Shown here: positions 52,910 through 62,328 of the stretch, one piece after another
Layout of the letters: each line of letters opens with the position of its first letter
How positions within the stretch are numbered: position 1 is the stretch's first letter
Assembly (NCBI GenBank): GCA_031254105.1
Contig: JAIRVB010000021.1
Span: 1 to 64,000, forward strand
Source: Chitinispirillales bacterium
GTDB taxonomy: Bacteria; Fibrobacterota; Chitinivibrionia; Chitinivibrionales; Chitinispirillaceae
Length of the DNA: 64,000 nucleotides
Reading direction: 5' to 3'
The notes under the pieces: model-generated
What the model was told of the DNA's origin: nothing
Seen by the model: only the letters and a program-made list of their open reading frames with translations
Database searches by the model: none
Translations under genes and position numbers: made by a program

Positions 52910-53733
52910 TTAAGTTATTGATTGACGCATTTTTAAATGTTTATTGATAATAAAATTTAGGGAACTTCTAACACCGAACGGAAACGATACGTCTTCTACT
53001 TTTATTCCCATTTTCCATAATACAAATGTAAGTGAACATTGATCTCTCTTTGAATATTTCTCAATTAAACTCCACCACTCATCACACATTTTTTTAACTT
53101 TTATATCATTGTGTTTTCTATAAATAATACAGTTCTCTAAAAGTCCATAATTTTTCGGCATTTTATTTTGTTTCAATAATGCGACCATACTTTCAATAGC
53201 TTCTTTGCTGTCAAGGCCTGATCTCATAACATATTCACATTCTTTGTACAAACATTTACGACGCTGGTGGAAAGGTATATTAATAATTCCTTTTTTACTT
53301 TTAAATAATAGATCATTTCTTATATCTATGTTAGGATCTATGAAAATGCTTTCTTGATATTCAGGAAAAAGCACATGTGGATGAGTTTTATGCTACCTGC
53401 AATTTCTTCTACTCTCAAAATTATCATTGGCTAATTTTTTAATTTTCCAAACGTCATAACGTCCAATATTTATTAAAGTGTCATTATCAGTAAAGCAAAC
53501 ATAATCATAGCTCGTGTCGACATATCTGTGTTTTGTCAGGTAATCATAATTACCAACAATCGTTGTATATACAACACCTTTTCTCGTGCCTTTTGTATCC
53601 AAATGAGATTTTACTATTATATTTCTAAATAATTCATTTTTTAAATCCTGCACCAAATCGAAAGTTTGCTGCGTTTTCAGGTATAATCTCCCCCCACAAG
53701 CTTATGTAATATTTTTTCAAAAAGTTTGATCAT
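52910..53733 (-). pseudogene. DUF616 (TOD1/MUCI70-like) glycosyltransferase, broken twice
   Basis: The ribosome site AAAGGAA precedes an ATG at 53733 that opens 18 codons (MIKLFEKILHKLVGGDYT) and stops. Adding one G to a run of six G (53690-53695) would join this to the frame of VVYTTIVGNYDYL...YDYVCFTDND. That frame then meets an in-frame TAG at 53393-53395 between NCR and HKTHPH, after which VLFPEYQESIFIDPNIDIRNDLL, the metal-site region of DUF616, continues to 52910. Two lesions make this a probable pseudogene, although G-run slippage could be phase variation. Confidence 0.75.
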
Positions 53734-53749
53734 TTGATACATTCCTTTT

Positions 53750-54667
53750 CTATTTGAAATGCTTATCGTGAATTTCTTTGAATGTCCAAACTATTACCGA
53801 AAATGGCATTAGCGTCAAGATTAGTAATTTCTTATACCAAGCATTACTATCACGCATCATCTCCGTAAATTTAATGCCAGATTTCTTTGCATTTGGATAG
53901 ATACTGAGTAATGATTTAAAGATGCGTTTATTATATGTTACCTGTTCAAACATATTATTTATACAATATTGACTCATATAATAATAACGTTGAGGTGGTA
54001 TAGTTTTTACCAAACTATTTGGTGTGTCCGTATGATATATTGTAAAGATGTCATTCACACAGTATTGATCATAATCACTGTTGACTGTTTCATATATTAT
54101 ACCCGGTGGAAGAGTACCTTTAAAACCCGGATAAATAGGGTAAAGATATTTACAAAAAATATTGCTTTTTTGACAAAGAGGATTCTCTCCTTTAAGTGCT
54201 TTAAGAACTTGTTTATGCTGTTTTTTCCCCTTAAGTGTGTTTATTCCTTGCGGCCATTCATCACTCATTACTTCACCAGTTTCAGCAACTATGCAACGCC
54301 CTCTTAAACACCAAAATCTATCATAATCTTCCTGCGGAATAGATTCCCATGCCTTTTTAATTTGCTCCAATGTATTGTCAGGAAGTTCATCGTCGGAATC
54401 AAGTGTAATTCTGTATTCGGTCTTAACAAATTCGTGAGAAAAATTATATGCAGTATGTTTCCCCCCATTCTCCTTATAATAATATTCAATGGGAAATACC
54501 GCCTCTTTTTTAAATTCCTCAACAAGCTCATTTGTATCATCTGTGGACCCATCATCTACAATAAGCCAAATAAAATCCAGAAACGTTTGTCTTTGTAAAC
54601 TTTCAAAAGCCCTTTTTAACGTATGCTTGCGGTTATAAGTAGGTGTAAAAACTGTTACATATGCCAT
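53750..54667 (-). CDS. GT2-family glycosyltransferase
   Basis: 305 residues. GT-A fold: VTVFTPTYNRKHTLKRAFESLQRQ, VDDGSTDDTNEL and LDSDDELPDNT with the metal-binding DSDD. C-terminal membrane-like end (KKLLILTLMPFSVIVWTFKEI). It precedes the broken DUF616 gene on the same strand. Confidence 0.92.
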   Translation of the reverse strand: MAYVTVFTPTYNRKHTLKRAFESLQRQTFLDFIWLIVDDGSTDDTNELVEEFKKEAVFPIEYYYKENGGKHTAYNFSHEFVKTEYRITLDSDDELPDNTLEQIKKAWESIPQEDYDRFWCLRGRCIVAETGEVMSDEWPQGINTLKGKKQHKQVLKALKGENPLCQKSNIFCKYLYPIYPGFKGTLPPGIIYETVNSDYDQYCVNDIFTIYHTDTPNSLVKTIPPQRYYYMSQYCINNMFEQVTYNKRIFKSLLSIYPNAKKSGIKFTEMMRDSNAWYKKLLILTLMPFSVIVWTFKEIHDKHFK

Positions 54668-54678
54668 TTTTAATTTCC

Positions 54679-56226
54679 CTATTTCACATTCTCAACCATT
54701 TCGAACGCCGTACGTTTCAGTAATATTTTTAACCTCGCATAAAACCAATTTTTTTCCTGCTTAGTTAATCCTACAAACATTACACATAGAAATGTGGACA
54801 TTAGACATACTATAGATACGATAAAAAAAGATACCCATGTTTCGGTTAAATATCTTTTAATGACCAAAGGAGGTATAAAAGATAACGCCGCTACTATAAC
54901 GGATACTCCTAAAACGGAAAACACAAAGTTCCATGCTGAGAATTGCGGTATTTTAATTTTTACAATTATTATCTTCAAAAGCGCAGCAACCGAATAAAAC
55001 AATATTGAAACATAGAAAACCACTACCGGTTGATATCCTGATTTCAAAAACAGATATGAAACAGGAACATAAAATAACAACATACCGCTTATAACCAAGT
55101 GGTACTCCATTATTTTTCCTGTTGCACTGATCACAATATCAAAGACATTGGTAAATGAATTAATAAGAGAATTAATAATAAGTAATTTTGTGAAAATCAC
55201 GGAATGCTTTGGAATCTCGGTTAACCAAATATTTAATAAATATTCTGTTTGAAGAAGAACAGGCAATGTAATAAGGAAAAGTAAAAAAAAAGAAAATTTT
55301 GCTCCTCGCGCTATCAAGCTGGTCATTTCACCAATGTTATTTGAGGCATATCTCTTGATAATCTGAGGTTTTATGGCTGTAGAAAATTTTTGCGAAAATT
55401 GGTTAAAAGCAGTACTGATCATATTTGCGATACCAAACGCAGCATTTACTGCAATACCAAAGAAAATATTTAAAAGTATACTTATACCTTGAGTCTTCAA
55501 AATCCAAGCAACATTGCCAACTAAACTCCACCCCACAAACCCCATCATCTCCCTTTGCAACTTCCAATTAACCACCGGCCTAAAGCTATACCCATCTTTA
55601 ATATTCCTGCTGCAATAAAAATGATAAATCAAAAAAATCCCAATCGTACTTAACATAAGCAAAAACGCGTAAAGCACCAACTTATCACCCTTTGTAAACA
55701 CAACCGCCATCGCCACGCCTAACTTTACAACCACATCCACAATACCTAAATAGGCGTAAACTTTCATTCTCTCAGTAGCGATTATCAATGCGGTAAGCGG
55801 AGTTTGCACAATGGTAACAAAAACTCCCACAACAGAAAAATGAAACAACCAAACTGCGGCGCTCATTCGTTCCGGCGGTATAACTAACTTATTCTTAAAA
55901 AGCCAAAGTCCTAAAACTTCAAGCAGAACAACCGCGACAACTCCATAAAACAGATGAGTAAACAAGGCCGACCTGAAAACCGTTTTTAAATTATCGCTTC
56001 TCCCTTTGCCGATTTCAAACGCGAAAAACCGTAAAGCAGCCGCATTTAACGGCCCGTTAAAAAAGGCGAACAAAGTTACAAATCCGCCAACTACTGTATA
56101 AATGCCGTAGTTATCAACCCCAAGATTTTGCAGTACAATCCTGTATGTAAACAACGACACGCCCATAGAGAAGAACATGCGTATGTATAAGGCAAGCGTG
56201 TTTTTTGCGATTCGTGAGTTGCTCAT
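54679..56226 (-). CDS. Wzx-type oligosaccharide flippase
   Basis: 515 residues with about 12-14 membrane helices of the polysaccharide biosynthesis (MATE/MOP) family. The N-terminus is MSNSRIAKNTLALYIRMFFSMGVSLFTYRIVLQNLGVDNYGIYTVVGGF. It moves the lipid-linked repeat unit across the inner membrane, between the cytoplasmic transferases and the EpsG/Wzy polymerase. First gene of the minus-strand operon of the island. Confidence 0.92.
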   Translation of the reverse strand: MSNSRIAKNTLALYIRMFFSMGVSLFTYRIVLQNLGVDNYGIYTVVGGFVTLFAFFNGPLNAAALRFFAFEIGKGRSDNLKTVFRSALFTHLFYGVVAVVLLEVLGLWLFKNKLVIPPERMSAAVWLFHFSVVGVFVTIVQTPLTALIIATERMKVYAYLGIVDVVVKLGVAMAVVFTKGDKLVLYAFLLMLSTIGIFLIYHFYCSRNIKDGYSFRPVVNWKLQREMMGFVGWSLVGNVAWILKTQGISILLNIFFGIAVNAAFGIANMISTAFNQFSQKFSTAIKPQIIKRYASNNIGEMTSLIARGAKFSFFLLFLITLPVLLQTEYLLNIWLTEIPKHSVIFTKLLIINSLINSFTNVFDIVISATGKIMEYHLVISGMLLFYVPVSYLFLKSGYQPVVVFYVSILFYSVAALLKIIIVKIKIPQFSAWNFVFSVLGVSVIVAALSFIPPLVIKRYLTETWVSFFIVSIVCLMSTFLCVMFVGLTKQEKNWFYARLKILLKRTAFEMVENVK

Positions 56227-56255
56227 TTATTTACTGGGAAGATAATCGGTTCGCA

Positions 56256-57180
56256 ATTTTATGAATTATCTATAAAATAGTTCATTGTTTATGGAATTGA
56301 CAAGACATTCATTAAAGTATTTTGAATTTCCTCAAAAATCCAACTCTTAGCAAGACATCAATCTGAAAAGTTCTCATTTGAAAACATACTTGAGAATTAT
56401 GAACGTGCGTATTTAGATTTGCAGTAAATCCAATGCTTCAATCTACCCCAAGCATCTTCATTGCTTCGGGCAAGGGAATTCCTTTTTCAATGAGTTCGAC
56501 AAGTTTTTGTGCGCCTTCTGCTCTACCTTTAACTATGCCTTTGGCTATACCTTTAGCCATACCCTTCCGCTCTGCATTGCCCAAAGCCGCAGTTTCGTTG
56601 TATCGTGTCCGTTCGCGTAAACGTACCAACTGCTGAAACTCTTCTGTTGCGCTAACACGAGGGTATGCTCCGATTGCTTCTTTCATAACAGATACCCCCA
56701 AAGATTCAATTTTTGCGAGTTCTTCTTCTGTTTCTGCTTTAAAAAGCGTCAGCCACCTCTCAACTCATCATCTTTACAAACAAATTCAGGGACTTTGGCA
56801 GTTCAAAATAATGTAAACTCAACCGGTCTGTAAGCGGGGTGTGGCGCGTTACCTCAAGAGCGCGAAATTCCGAATGAAATGAGTCACAATCAAACATCTC
56901 GAAAGCGGTTATACTTACAACTTAAATTCAATTAGTATCAGTAATAATTTGAAAATTGAAAGCGAGAGACTGAGAGAAGGATAAAACTTCAATTATTAAA
57001 ATAGTTTTCACCGCATTGTTTGTGGGATATGAGGCGGTTTTTGCAAAGTTCCAACTTAAGCTAATCTGACAGTGACGTAATACTACAGATACTACGGAAT
57101 TACATTGCATATTGAATCAATGAACTCATTATTTATGGATTTAGCAAGATACCTATCAACTTTTTTTGAATGAAATAATG
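56256..57180. mobile_element. right Rpn-type flank of the polysaccharide island (decayed)
   Basis: Read on the minus strand: a 5' flank (57180-57070), a decayed Rpn gene (to 56438), its 3' flank (56437-56410) and another GTCTTG..CCATAAACAATGAAC-TATTTTATA motif (56330-56280). Sequences match the left flank at 45600-45865 in reverse orientation. The 510-base stretch 56891-57400 has no other gene. Confidence 0.65.
56438..56890 (-). pseudogene. Rpn/PD-(D/E)XK transposase-like gene, C-terminal half with frameshifts
   Basis: Minus-strand reading: FRALEVTRHTPLTDRLSLHYFELPK, a frameshift, then RWLTLFKAETEEELAKIESLGVSVMKEAI and the tail ELIEKGIPLPEAMKML. This is the Rpn family core past the nuclease. 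The N-terminal catalytic part is missing and two frame changes occur between 56700 and 56780. Confidence 0.85.
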
Positions 57181-57269
57181 CGCAATTCAAAAACTTGCCA
57201 AAATATTTTGCATTAATCTCCGCAATAATTTATACTATTAGTACGAAGAGTTGTATTGCCCGTAAAATA

Positions 57270-57375
57270 AAAGATTAACAAACTGAACAGCTTCCGGAGT
57301 TCCGGAGAGCGGGCCGCTATAGCGGCAGCGGGAAAAACGCCCGCGGGACAGTAATATGTTCCGCGGGCGTTTTTT
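57270..57375 (+). promoter_or_regulatory. structured leader with terminator-like hairpin before the CDF gene
   Basis: CTTCCGGAGTTCCGGAGAG and CGGGCCGCTATAGCGGCAGCG are short palindromes. They are followed by AAAAACGCCCGCGG...CCGCGGGCGTTTTTT (57333-57375), a strong hairpin with T6 only 26 bases before the CDF start. No known riboswitch consensus was matched. This is either attenuation or the end of an upstream transcript. Confidence 0.5.
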
Positions 57376-57400
57376 ATTTACTTTAATTTTGAGAGGCGGT

Positions 57401-58342
57401 ATGGAAAAAATTAAGCTTGACGACAGAAGCAACATCAAAATCGCGAACCGCGTTTCGATCTTAACGATTATCGTTAATCTCGTATTTACCGCGCTTCAAA
57501 TCGCGGCCGGAATATTGGCGAACTCTACCGCGATGATCTCAAGCGCGATACATACGCTTTCCGACCTTCTCACCACGTTTATCGTTATAGCTGGTGTGAA
57601 TGCAGCCGGACAAAAATCCGACAGCAAACACCAGTACGGTCATGAGCGCTTCGAATGCGTCGCTTCAATATTACTGGCGCTCATACTTGGATTCACCGGC
57701 GCCTGGATAGGGTGGAGCGGCATTAGCGGCATAACAAGCGGTGACTACTTAAATAAAATACCAGGGTTAACAGGCGGAAGTTTGGCGCTTGCTGTAGCGG
57801 TTGCGACAATAGCTGTTAAGGAGTGGATGTATTGGTACACGCGCGCCGCGGCAAAGAAAACCAATTCCGGCGCGTTGATGGCTGACGCATGGCATCATCG
57901 TACAGACGCGATGGGGACAATGGGCGCGTTTATTGGTATACTGGGCGCGATGCTGGGATTTCCGATCCTCGATTCAATCGCAAGCATTGCCATCTGTCTG
58001 TTCATCATAAAAGCGGCATATGATGTTTTCATGGACGCTATAAATAAAATGGTTGACAAATCATGCGATGAAGAGACTCATAAAGAGCTTAAGGAGTTAG
58101 CGGTGGCCATAATAGGCGTAATTGCTGTAGATGATATTAGGACGCGCCTTTTCGGCTCCAGGATGTTTGTAGATATCGAAATTGCCGCCGACAAAGACCT
58201 GACGCTGACTCAGGCGCACAAAATTGCGGAGAACGTTCATGACGCGATAGAGAACCGTTTCCCATTGGTAAAGCATTGCATGGTACATGTAAATCCTTAT
58301 ATTGAAGACGCGAAGCGCTCCGTTGCGGAGCGGGGCGCGTGA
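57401..58342 (+). CDS. cation diffusion facilitator (CDF) metal exporter
   Basis: 313 residues from the ATG at 57401, chosen for GAGAGGCGG upstream; the frame extends 15 codons further into the terminator hairpin. Six membrane helices. Metal-site motifs are SAIHTLSDLLTT (HxxxD, helix 2) and ADAWHHRTDAMGT (HxxxD, helix 5), followed by the cytoplasmic ferredoxin-like domain with VMVHVNPY. CDF proteins export Zn, Mn, Co or Fe in exchange for protons; the metal is not evident. Confidence 0.93.
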   Translation: MEKIKLDDRSNIKIANRVSILTIIVNLVFTALQIAAGILANSTAMISSAIHTLSDLLTTFIVIAGVNAAGQKSDSKHQYGHERFECVASILLALILGFTGAWIGWSGISGITSGDYLNKIPGLTGGSLALAVAVATIAVKEWMYWYTRAAAKKTNSGALMADAWHHRTDAMGTMGAFIGILGAMLGFPILDSIASIAICLFIIKAAYDVFMDAINKMVDKSCDEETHKELKELAVAIIGVIAVDDIRTRLFGSRMFVDIEIAADKDLTLTQAHKIAENVHDAIENRFPLVKHCMVHVNPYIEDAKRSVAERGA

Positions 58343-58439
58343 GCCTGTTTTTACGGTTCGAATCTGTATGGAAAAAACGATATTTATGTATCGTAGAATA
58401 CTATATTCAGTTATAATTTTTTGAGTTGGCAGTTTAGGG

Positions 58440-58545
58440 CGTTTAACAAAATCAATCCTCCCGTAGAGGCGGGAAACATTGTTCCTATGACAAATAAAAT
58501 AAGCGGGAACAATAAACCCCCATCTTCGCGGAGGGGTAATGTGTT
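58440..58545. repeat. dispersed palindromic repeat, family A copy 2
   Basis: CCCGTAGAGGCGGGAAACATT... GGGAACAATAAACCCCCATC-TTCGCGGAGGGGTAATGTG; the second half equals the family A core. The two halves can pair (GGCGGG, CCCGCT). Confidence 0.6.
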
Positions 58546-58620
58546 AGCGGAATCTTTTGTTAAAATCCCCATATACCATAGTATTTTATACAAATAATAG
58601 AACTTAGAGAGGCGGATTAA

Positions 58621-60753
58621 ATGAGCGGTACAGAAAAAAAGGTTTTTTCCAGCATCACATCATTAACTATTCCTGATGAAATTGCGGCTGACGGAAAGAC
58701 TAACCGAAACAACCCGTTTGAAATTAAGTTCAGCGCCGATGGGGTGATACCATTCCCTCAGGTGATAATCCGTGAGTTCGGACGTGAGCATATTTTTAAC
58801 GGCAGCTCTATTGTCATGAAAAAGCCGGGAGAGTATTCTGTTATGGTAGGCGAAGGTAAATTGCCTCCGGGTAATTTTCAGGTGCAGGCGGAAGGGTGCA
58901 AAAAAGCGGACTGGCGGAATTCAGGCGGCGGGGATTGGGTTAAGACTTTTAGTGAAGTGAATATAGTCTTTCCAAAATCCCAGAAAAAAACAGGTACTGT
59001 AAGTATGGGGAAAAATAGCAAGGTAAAGATTTATTTTGGTATCCATAAACACATGCACCAGCCTTATTACCGGGCCGCTGATACAAATTACTGGGATGGT
59101 GAGAAAGATGGAATTTTCGGCTCAAGAGCAGGTAATTATACCACATTTCTTAAGGACGCGGTTGACCAGTACATAAGCGGGGGACTTGCGCGCGGAGGTC
59201 TCTCGACAAGTTGGAGCGGGTCTCTCATTGAGCAGCTTGACCGCTGCGGAGCGCAGGGTTTGTGCGGCGGCGCTTTCGGGTCATGGAAAAACGCTCTCAA
59301 AGAAACCGCTCCGCTTACAACGCGGGTTTCAGGAGCGAAAAGAATGGTGTTTACAGATTTTGGATTTTTTCATCCGTTAATGCCTCTTATCCCCGGACGC
59401 GATATTGTTACTCAGATCGAAATGCACCGCAGGATAATCAGGGAAGCGTTCGGCGTGGAGACATCGCGTACGCTTTTTCCGCCGGAAACAGCTTTTCATG
59501 TAAGAATGATCCCCTGGCTTAACAAAGCTGGAGTAAAGGCTGTAATTTACGACTCGGTTCACCGTTACAGGGCATGTAAAGATTATCCTTATCCGGGAAA
59601 GGAGGAAGGTATGCTTCCTCCTAATACGGCTGAACAGGAAAATAAGGCTGTTGACGGATGGCTGCGGCTGTCAAATATCTGGGCGCCAAGTCCAATAAAC
59701 CCGTCGCTCTTACGGCCTGAATATATTAAGTATGAAGATGTGGATGGAAGAGTTCACAAGATTATCGGTATACCGGCGGAGCGTTACATTGGAAACGAAG
59801 ATGCCAGAGGCGGCTACGGCGCTTTACAGTATGAGGCGATCTTTGGACAGATATACGATCACATGGTACAGAGCGATACATTTGATCCCGCTCATCCGCC
59901 TTTCTTTCTTCTCCACTCCGATGGCGACAATCATGGCGGCGGAGCGGATTCGTACTACCGTCACAACACGGGGGGAATGGTTGAGTGGTTAAAAAATGAT
60001 CCCCGCTTTGAACTTTCCACAATAGATGATTATCTTGACGTTTTTCCGCCTGACCCTGAAAACGCGGTGCATATTGAGCCTGGTTCATGGGCAGGGGCGG
60101 ACAACGGCGATCCTCAGTTCAGTAAATGGTTCAGCATGTATGACCAGCCTTACTCTCCGGATCTCAATTCATGGGCAGTGCTTACGGCTCTTCAGAACAG
60201 TATTTACACATTGGAAGACGCAGGACACACGGGTGAAGATATGGAGAGGGCGCGCCGCCTGCTCTTGACAGCAGAGACAAGCTGCTACTGGTACTGGACA
60301 GGTCAGGATGTCTGGGACAGTCAGGTTACTGAAGCGGCAAACAGCGCCATGTCTATCATTCGTGAACGCCTAAATAAAGTAATATCTGCAGGGACAGATA
60401 AAACCGGACCTGTGATCTTTCCGCCGTGGGTGACGCCTGAGAATCCCGGCGGCAAGGCGTGGGGTCAGGGCTGCTTAAAAGACGCTCCGAAAACCGGCAC
60501 AGTTCGTACTTTTATTTATGATGTATCCGGATTGTCAAAAGTAGAACTTGTTTTAAGAACCGAAGGTAAAAAAGAGAGCAGAATCCCTATGACAGGAGGG
60601 ACTTATCCTTCCCGTACATCACCCTTGGTTACAGGGGAATACTACACTGTGGAACTGCCGCAAGGGGTGGGGGATGTGCGGTATTATATAGAAGCGGCTG
60701 ACAAAAAAGGAAATGTTTCGGTATCGTCTTTGGAAAGAGTTTTTCTGGCTTAA
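58621..60753 (+). CDS. glycoside hydrolase family 57 protein
   Basis: 710 residues. The first ~130 residues are a beta-rich domain (ligand or carbohydrate binding). The GH57 (beta/alpha)7 barrel starts at IHKHMHQPYY (141-150, the HxxxHQP motif); FPPETAFH near 289 is the conserved PE block; HSDGDNHGGG has the conserved Asp D434. A beta-sandwich tail follows. GH57 enzymes act on alpha-glucans (amylase, branching, 4-alpha-glucanotransferase). No signal peptide, so cytoplasmic, probably glycogen metabolism. It stands alone; GAGAGGCGG precedes the ATG. Confidence 0.85.
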   Translation: MSGTEKKVFSSITSLTIPDEIAADGKTNRNNPFEIKFSADGVIPFPQVIIREFGREHIFNGSSIVMKKPGEYSVMVGEGKLPPGNFQVQAEGCKKADWRNSGGGDWVKTFSEVNIVFPKSQKKTGTVSMGKNSKVKIYFGIHKHMHQPYYRAADTNYWDGEKDGIFGSRAGNYTTFLKDAVDQYISGGLARGGLSTSWSGSLIEQLDRCGAQGLCGGAFGSWKNALKETAPLTTRVSGAKRMVFTDFGFFHPLMPLIPGRDIVTQIEMHRRIIREAFGVETSRTLFPPETAFHVRMIPWLNKAGVKAVIYDSVHRYRACKDYPYPGKEEGMLPPNTAEQENKAVDGWLRLSNIWAPSPINPSLLRPEYIKYEDVDGRVHKIIGIPAERYIGNEDARGGYGALQYEAIFGQIYDHMVQSDTFDPAHPPFFLLHSDGDNHGGGADSYYRHNTGGMVEWLKNDPRFELSTIDDYLDVFPPDPENAVHIEPGSWAGADNGDPQFSKWFSMYDQPYSPDLNSWAVLTALQNSIYTLEDAGHTGEDMERARRLLLTAETSCYWYWTGQDVWDSQVTEAANSAMSIIRERLNKVISAGTDKTGPVIFPPWVTPENPGGKAWGQGCLKDAPKTGTVRTFIYDVSGLSKVELVLRTEGKKESRIPMTGGTYPSRTSPLVTGEYYTVELPQGVGDVRYYIEAADKKGNVSVSSLERVFLA

Positions 60754-60997
60754 TTACAGGGCGCGCTAACACGCCCTGTAAGATTTCATTGGGAAACCTG
60801 TCTGCAATTTCCGAACGCTGCTTTCGCAAAAGTATAGTGAAATTTCGTATTTATTGACCTGATCTTTGCTCAGATTGTATTATTAATATGATTTTGGGGT
60901 TCAGAATTCGGAATAAAACAAAAATCGCAGCTTGTTTGCGGATAGTTTTTGATCTCTATCTCTTAATTCCTAATTTCCATGTTTAAAGGGAGTATAA

Positions 60998-61213
60998 ATG
61001 GGATTCATTGGAACTCATCAGCTGCTTTTGATACTGCTTATCGTGCTGGTTCTTTTTGGGGCGAAAAAAGTTCCGGAGCTGGCCAAAGGATTAGGAGCGG
61101 GGATACGGGAGTTTAAGAAAGCTGCGCGTGATATTCAGCAGGACGCGGCTGATCCAACAAGTGAAATATCTCAGTCAGAGAAAAGTTGTTCAACAGGTGA
61201 CAAAGAGAGCTGA
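60998..61213 (+). CDS. tatA: Sec-independent translocase TatA
   Basis: 71 residues: one short membrane helix (THQLLLILLIVLVLFGAKKVPELAKGLGAGIREFKKAARDI) with the FGxxxxPELAK hinge and an amphipathic helix, then a polar tail. TatA oligomers open the channel for folded proteins bearing twin-Arg signals. AAAGGGAG precedes the ATG. The tatC and tatB-like genes follow. Confidence 0.93.
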   Translation: MGFIGTHQLLLILLIVLVLFGAKKVPELAKGLGAGIREFKKAARDIQQDAADPTSEISQSEKSCSTGDKES

Positions 61214-61232
61214 AAACACCAACGAACAAAAT

Positions 61233-61934
61233 ATGACACTTACGGATCACCTTGAAGATTTGCGGTGGACGCTCATTCGCTGCGGCTTCGCTGTGATTAT
61301 TTGTGCAATACCCTGCGGAATTTTTTGGGGGCGTATTTTTGATCTTGCAGCCGCTTACCCGCTGAGACTAAGCGATCCGGCTCCTCAGATAATCTACACG
61401 ACACCCGCCGAAGCGATCATGCTGAGTATAAAGATTGCGTTGACTGGCGGCGTTTTGTTTGCCTCCCCATTTATTTTTCAGCAGATGTGGCGGTTTATAT
61501 CGCCGGGGCTCTATAAAAAAGAAAAAATGGTAATCCTGCCCGCCGCGGTTGCGTCTACATTTTGTTTTTTAGCAGGCATTGCTTTCAGCTACTCTCTGCT
61601 GCCGATGATGTTAAAATTTCTAACTGGTTTTGGCGCGGGGCGGCTCGACCCCCTGTTCAGGGCGGATGAGTATTTAGGGTTTATTATCAGAATATGCCTT
61701 GCTTTTGGCGCCGCTTTCCAACTTCCTGTGGTTGCGTTTGTATTGTCAAAAATGGGGGTTATAGACCATCGTTTTCTATTGCGCTATATTCGCCACTCCG
61801 TTGTCGGTATTTTCATACTCGCCGCCATACTCACCCCTCCCGATGTTCTCTCTCAGGTGCTTTTGGCCGCACCGCTGCTTGTACTGTACGCGGCCAGCAT
61901 TCTTATATGTTATTTTTCGAGGCGCAAAACATGA
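61233..61934 (+). CDS. tatC: Sec-independent translocase TatC
   Basis: 233 residues from the ATG at 61233, where the family's usual N-terminus (MTLTDHLEDLRWTLIR) begins; an in-frame GTG at 61197 would add 12 residues and overlap tatA. Six membrane helices; the N-terminal HLEDLR and FVLSKMGV regions match TatC, which with TatB recognises the RR signal. A stop-start ATGA links it to the next gene. Confidence 0.93.
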   Translation: MTLTDHLEDLRWTLIRCGFAVIICAIPCGIFWGRIFDLAAAYPLRLSDPAPQIIYTTPAEAIMLSIKIALTGGVLFASPFIFQQMWRFISPGLYKKEKMVILPAAVASTFCFLAGIAFSYSLLPMMLKFLTGFGAGRLDPLFRADEYLGFIIRICLAFGAAFQLPVVAFVLSKMGVIDHRFLLRYIRHSVVGIFILAAILTPPDVLSQVLLAAPLLVLYAASILICYFSRRKT

Positions 61935-62095
61935 GAGCGGGGGTCGGTTTTTTTGAGATAGTTTTAATTTTGACGCTTATTGTTATTTTTGTTGATACGA
62001 AGCAGATTCCCGGGCTTCTGCGGAAAGTTTATAAAATTTCCGCTCGGCTTCGCGGCGAAGTCAGAAAATTTTTTGATGAAATTAATTTGAAATAG
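61931..62095 (+). CDS. tatB: TatB/TatA-like protein
   Basis: 54 residues. A single membrane helix (FFEIVLILTLIVIFVDTKQIPGLLRKVYKI), the PGL hinge in place of PEL, and a positively charged amphipathic helix. Short for TatB (usually 90-170) but in the right place: it overlaps tatC by ATGA. Could be called TatA2. No gene follows. Confidence 0.8.
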   Translation: MRAGVGFFEIVLILTLIVIFVDTKQIPGLLRKVYKISARLRGEVRKFFDEINLK

Positions 62096-62125
62096 TCAAT
62101 CTTATTTGATTACTGAGATTATCTG

Positions 62126-62155
62126 AAAAAAATGGGGATTCCTAAGAATCCCCAT
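62126..62155 (-). terminator. terminator of the pepD transcript
   Basis: On the minus strand the hairpin ATGGGGATTC-TTAG-GAATCCCCAT is followed by TTTTTTT, 174 bases past the pepD stop. It could also stop the tat operon in the other direction. Confidence 0.65.
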
Positions 62156-62328
62156 CCCCCTCAAGCGTTGCACTTGAAAGTCCCATCATCATCACACACA
62201 TCTACCATTTGCATGGCATTACACCTAAGAAAAATATAAATAATATTCTCACAGCGCGCAACACGTTTTTTATATTTTTTTGCTCAGAAAGAGAGTGAGG
62301 AAGTTCAAGGGCTGAACCGCTGTGCTTC

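Noticed and set aside
53393-53395. Amber codon read as amino acid (stop-codon recoding)
   Set aside because: It occurs in a gene that also has a frameshift, while neighbouring genes end normally; decay is simpler.
58349-58372. TACGG-TTCGAAT-CTGTA resembles a tRNA T-arm
   Set aside because: No D-arm, anticodon stem or acceptor pairing fits around it, and the upstream 60 bases are the end of the CDF gene.
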